NCBI GenBank assembly: GCA_018242365.1
Contig: JAFECB010000023.1
Location: forward strand, 124,001-188,000
DNA length: 64,000 nt
Direction of reading: 5' to 3'
Source: Pseudomonadota bacterium
Lineage (GTDB): Bacteria; Pseudomonadota; Gammaproteobacteria; Xanthomonadales; Xanthomonadaceae
Shown: one piece after another, positions 60,961 to 64,000 of the stretch
How the letters are laid out: each line of letters starts with the position of its first letter
How positions within the stretch are numbered: position 1 is the stretch's first letter
Notes under the pieces: generated by a model
What the model was told of the DNA's origin: nothing
The model's database searches: none
The model's input: only the letters and a program-made list of their open reading frames with translations
Program-made: the position numbers and the translations under genes

Positions 60961-62214
60961 TCATTGGATGCGCGCCATCAAGGCCTCACGCTCGCGCAGA
61001 TTGGTGGCCAACGCAACCGCGCGCGCAAATGCTTCGCGGGCTTCGTCCTTCCGGCCCAGGCGCTGCAACAGTTCGCCATGCACGGCATGCAGGGGTGCGT
61101 AGGCCTGCAGTTGCCGCGCTTCCTGCAAGGCTTCGACCAAGGGCAGCGCAGCGGCCGCTCCGTTGGCCTGCGCCACCGCCATCGCCCGGTTGAGCGCCAC
61201 CACCGGCGAGGGCATGACCTGCAGCAGGCGGTCGTACACCGCCACGATGCGCTGCCAGTCGGTATCCTCGAAACGTCGCGCGCGTGCGTGGCAAGCCGCC
61301 AATTCCGCTTGCAGGACATAGGCCCCGGCAGCGCCTCCCAGCCGTTGCGCGCGCTGCAGTAGCTGCAGACCACGCGCGATCTGCAAGCGATCCCAGCGCG
61401 AGCGATCCTGCGCTTCCAGCAGGATCGCTGTGCCATCGGCCTGGGTGCGCGCCCGCAGCCGCGACGCCTGCAATTCCATCAGGGCCAACAGCCCCAGCAC
61501 CTCTGCCTCGGTCGGCAGTAGTCCGGCCAGCACGCGTCCGAGGCGAAGCGCCTCATCGCATAGCGCGGGTCGCACCCAGGCCTCGCCGCTGGTCGCCGCA
61601 TAGCCTTCATTGAAGACCAGGTAGAGCACTTCCAGCACCGCATCCAGGCGCGGAGGGAAGTCGGCCTTCCGCGGCACTTCGAACGGCACTTTTTTCCCGG
61701 CCAGGGTCCGTTTGGCGCGGACGATCCGCTGCGCCACCGTCGCCTCTGGTTGCAAGAAGGCGCGGGCAATCTCTGGCGTTGTCAGGCCCCCCAGCAAACG
61801 CAGGGTCAGCGCTACTTTCGACTCCATCGGCAAGGCCGGGTGGCAACTGGCGAACAGCAGGCGCAACAGGTCGTCGCCGATGTCATCGTCCGCCAGTCGT
61901 TGTGCGTCGTCGCCCTGCATGTCGGCTCCGTGCAACTCCAGCTCGACCCCGAATTCGTCCTGCTTGCGAGCGTGCAGTTGGCGTTGGCGCAGGTGGTCGA
62001 TGCCGCGATGCCTGGCAGCCTGCATCAGCCACGCCGCCGGGTTATCCGGGACGCCATCGCGCGGCCAGCGCTCCAGTGCGACAACCAGTACGTCCTGCGC
62101 CAGCTCCTCGGCCGTGGCGATGTCACCGGTGATACGGCTCAAGCGCGCCAGCAGCCTGGGCGATTCCATTCGCCACAGGGCGTCAAGGCGGCGATGGATG
62201 TCATCTGCACTCAT
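60961..62214 (-). CDS. ECF42-type sigma factor with C-terminal TPR-like extension
   Basis: The 417-residue protein has an N-terminal ECF sigma part (ESPRLLARLSRITGDIATAE, AAWLMQAARHRGIDHLRQRQ; then region 4 near LTLRLLGGLTTPEIARAFLQ) and a long C-terminal helical extension with TPR-like repeats (about 180-417). This matches the ECF42 group (DUF6596), which lacks a classical anti-sigma and is paired with DGPF (YciI-like) proteins. Two DGPF proteins and a VOC protein lie directly upstream. Confidence 0.92.
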   Translation of the reverse strand: MSADDIHRRLDALWRMESPRLLARLSRITGDIATAEELAQDVLVVALERWPRDGVPDNPAAWLMQAARHRGIDHLRQRQLHARKQDEFGVELELHGADMQGDDAQRLADDDIGDDLLRLLFASCHPALPMESKVALTLRLLGGLTTPEIARAFLQPEATVAQRIVRAKRTLAGKKVPFEVPRKADFPPRLDAVLEVLYLVFNEGYAATSGEAWVRPALCDEALRLGRVLAGLLPTEAEVLGLLALMELQASRLRARTQADGTAILLEAQDRSRWDRLQIARGLQLLQRAQRLGGAAGAYVLQAELAACHARARRFEDTDWQRIVAVYDRLLQVMPSPVVALNRAMAVAQANGAAAALPLVEALQEARQLQAYAPLHAVHGELLQRLGRKDEAREAFARAVALATNLREREALMARIQ

Positions 62215-62253
62215 CCGCAGATGACACCATTGCCGGAAGCCACACGCAATGCG

Positions 62254-62694
62254 TCAGACCATCGGCTTGTTGCAATTGATCATCCACGGCTTGCCGTAGC
62301 GATCATCGAACATGCCGAAGCGGTGCGACCATTCGGTTTCCATCAGCGGCATCCGCACGTTGCCGCCATCTGACATGGCCGCGAATACGCGTTCCGCCTC
62401 CTCGATGGAGTCGACGTCGATATTGACCGTGGTGTCATTGCGGCCGTCGATCCGTTCGGAACCATTGCAGCCCATGATCGAATCGCCACCCATGATCGAG
62501 GCGCCGCCCACCACCAAATTGACATGGGCGAGCTGCGCTTTTGCCTCATCCGACAACGGCGGTTGGTCGGGATTCGCGGGCATGTCGCCATAGGCAACCC
62601 TCGCGACGATCGTGCCGCCCAGGGCCTGCGCATAGAAATCGAACGCGGCACTGCAGTCGCCATTGAAGAACATCAGATACGGAATCAGTTTCAT
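62254..62694 (-). CDS. VOC-family (PhnB/glyoxalase-like) protein
   Basis: The 146-residue protein starts MKLIPYLMFFNGDCSAAFDF and contains GTIVARVAYGDMP and a C-terminal HRFGMFDDRYGKPWMIN, the PhnB-type vicinal-oxygen-chelate pattern. Such proteins often sit with ECF42 sigma factors and DGPF proteins and are called antibiotic- or oxidative-stress-linked, without proof. It is 39 bp upstream of the sigma gene. Confidence 0.88.
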   Translation of the reverse strand: MKLIPYLMFFNGDCSAAFDFYAQALGGTIVARVAYGDMPANPDQPPLSDEAKAQLAHVNLVVGGASIMGGDSIMGCNGSERIDGRNDTTVNIDVDSIEEAERVFAAMSDGGNVRMPLMETEWSHRFGMFDDRYGKPWMINCNKPMV

Positions 62695-62718
62695 GGTCGT
62701 AGCTCCTGTGGTCGGGAA

Positions 62719-63138
62719 TCAGTTGCCAATTCGAGCGCGGAGACGCTCTTCCTGCTCGCGCAGTTCCGGGGTCAGCACCTCCCCGAAGTCATCGGCCTCG
62801 AAGATCGGCCGCAATTCCAGCTCCGAAGGTCCCGGCATCGGATTCGGGCAGCGCTTGGCCCATTCGATCGCCTCGTCCATGGAGCGCACTTGCCACAGCC
62901 AGAAACCGGCAACCAACTCGCGGGTTTCCGCGAACGGGCCGTCGATCACCCGCCGCCCGGGACCATCGAAGGCCACGCGGACGCCGCGGGCACTCGGATG
63001 CAGGCCCTCGCCAGCCAGCATCACCCCGGCGTCAACCAGCGCCTCGTTGAACTTGCCCATCGCCTCGAACATCTCCGTGCTCGGCATCACGCCGGTTTCG
63101 GACTCCGTCGTCGCCTTCACCATCACCATGACTTTCAT
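62719..63138 (-). CDS. DGPF/YciI-like protein
   Basis: The 139-residue protein (MKVMVMVKATTESETGVMPS) contains VIDGPFAETRELVAGFWLWQ, the DGPF signature of ECF42-linked proteins, and a C-terminal Glu/Arg-rich helix. GGAGG precedes the ATG at 63138. It is the first gene of the VOC-sigma run on this strand and is divergent from a second DGPF gene. Confidence 0.9.
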   Translation of the reverse strand: MKVMVMVKATTESETGVMPSTEMFEAMGKFNEALVDAGVMLAGEGLHPSARGVRVAFDGPGRRVIDGPFAETRELVAGFWLWQVRSMDEAIEWAKRCPNPMPGPSELELRPIFEADDFGEVLTPELREQEERLRARIGN

Positions 63139-63270
63139 TGTTCCTCCCGGTTGTCCGGACCGGGTTTCCGATCCTTCATCCAATGCGACGAATGGCGAAC
63201 ACCAGAATCGACATCTCGTGGAAAATGGTTTCGCCTCGACGCCCCACGCATGACCCGCCCGGAGTCACCC

Positions 63271-63648
63271 ATGCAGTTCCTGACCCTAATCCACATCGAC
63301 CCCGCTCTGCTGGCCGAACTGCCCGTCGAAGAGTACGACCGTCTGATGCAGGGCTGCTTCGCCAAGGCCGATGCGCTGCGGGAGGATGGCTGCCTGCTGG
63401 GCTCGCAGCAGTTGGAAGCCCCGCAGACCGCACGCACCCTGCGCGTACGCGAAGGCTTGACCCGTGTCACTGACGGCCCGTTCGCGGAAACCCGCGAATT
63501 CCTGGCCGGCTTCAATCTGATCGAAGCGGAGACCATGGAGGACGCAATGCGGATCGCCATGCAGTTCCCCTGGGCGCGCTTCGGCAGTATTGAGGTTCGC
63601 CCGGTGCGCGACATGCAGGCGGTGCGGACGCGGGTAGGTGCTGCCTGA
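63271..63648 (+). CDS. DGPF/YciI-like protein (second copy)
   Basis: The 125-residue protein (MQFLTLIHIDPALLAELPVE) carries VTDGPFAETREFLAGFNLIE, the same DGPF block as the neighbour at 62719-63138, and ends near EVRPVRDM. GGAG lies about 7 nt upstream of the ATG at 63271; an in-frame ATG at 63250 is less likely. It is transcribed away from the sigma gene, so it may be under a shared promoter in 63139-63270. Confidence 0.88.
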   Translation: MQFLTLIHIDPALLAELPVEEYDRLMQGCFAKADALREDGCLLGSQQLEAPQTARTLRVREGLTRVTDGPFAETREFLAGFNLIEAETMEDAMRIAMQFPWARFGSIEVRPVRDMQAVRTRVGAA

Positions 63649-63649
63649 C

Positions 63650-64000
63650 TCAGGCGTCCGGCATGGCATGGCAAACGCGATTGCGGCCTTGCTGCTTTGC
63701 CGCATACAGTGCACGGTCGGCCAGCGCGATCAGCTGCTCCGGCTGAGCTTCCGGATCAGGCTGCAACACCGCCACCCCGACGCTGACGGTGACGCAAGCT
63801 GCCACCGGTGATGCCGGATGCAGCATTGCCAAGGCTTCGACCTTGGCACGCAATGCCTCGGCGGCTGCAAGCGCCGCGGGCAGTGCACGCCCCGGCATCA
63901 GCAAGGCCAACTCCTCCCCTCCGAATCGTGCGGCCACACCATCGTCACCGGTCATGCGCTCGCAGCTGCGTGCCAGCTCGCGCAGGCATTCGTCTCCGTA
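63650..64000 (-). CDS. Diguanylate cyclase GGDEF domain (partial)
   Basis: The frame is open to the window edge and ends at 63650. It contains DECLRELA, then RFGGEELALLMPG, where GGEEL is the active-site GGDEF-type motif for making cyclic di-GMP, and VSVGVAVLQ with a C-terminal ADRALYAAKQQGRNRV. The upstream sensor part is outside the window. It converges with the second DGPF gene. Confidence 0.9.
   Translation of the reverse strand, partial: YGDECLRELARSCERMTGDDGVAARFGGEELALLMPGRALPAALAAAEALRAKVEALAMLHPASPVAACVTVSVGVAVLQPDPEAQPEQLIALADRALYAAKQQGRNRVCHAMPDA

Overview
The window looks like a chromosomal segment of a GC-rich gammaproteobacterium of the order Lysobacterales (Xanthomonadales), such as a Lysobacter, Luteimonas or Thermomonas relative. 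This is inferred from high GC, from the linked block ruvC-ruvA-kup-ruvB-ybgC-tolQRAB-pal-cpoB-queE-queC-tRNA-Lys, from the YebC variant beginning [13 protein letters not shown], and from GGGA-type simple repeats between genes. Almost everything is ordinary core chromosome. I see no rRNA, prophage, insertion sequence or CRISPR array.

Layout. 1-2.1 kb: the end of a PfkB sugar kinase and recQ. 2.15-2.95 kb: a BrnT/BrnA toxin-antitoxin pair beside tRNA-Lys(UUU). 2.95-15.2 kb (minus strand): queuosine precursor genes, a five-hairpin element, the Tol-Pal envelope system, Holliday-junction genes ruvABC with kup inside, and yebC. 15.3-24.5 kb: hydrolases, a metallophosphatase with an altered metal-site residue, a DDAH-like enzyme, a GNAT acetyltransferase, aspS, an FmdB zinc ribbon, an ABC-F ATPase and a secreted esterase. 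24.6-29.8 kb: a YbaL-type antiporter, a BtuF-like protein and clpB with a heat-shock promoter. 29.8-34.0 kb (plus strand): a tightly packed run of unrecognised secreted, lipoprotein and membrane genes. 34.0-40.3 kb: pgeF-rluD, bamD, nadE, ppa and a DUF4136 lipoprotein. 40.4-47.8 kb: the complete F1Fo ATP synthase operon atpIBEFHAGDC. 48.1-52.5 kb: pyruvate dehydrogenase E3 and E2 (lpdA, aceF) and a DMT transporter. 52.6-64 kb: a secreted multidomain nuclease, yajQ, rsuA, an RsmC-like methyltransferase, two ECF sigma modules (one ECF42-like with DGPF and VOC partners), a serine beta-lactamase-like hydrolase, small conserved genes and the end of a GGDEF protein.

The most interesting signals are repeats rather than genes. 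A palindromic repeat (core C4TCTC3 / G3AGAG4) lies between two genes and also in frame inside lpdA. A related repeat pair adds 32 codons to the ABC-F ATPase. Two arrays of back-to-back hairpins (4392-4538 and 11184-11354) lie between genes. Simple GGGAGAC repeats have become the end of RuvB and the start of YbgC. The least understood protein-coding region is the 29.8-34.0 kb envelope gene run.

Start sites were chosen from start codons, Shine-Dalgarno-like sequence and family knowledge. No database search was run.
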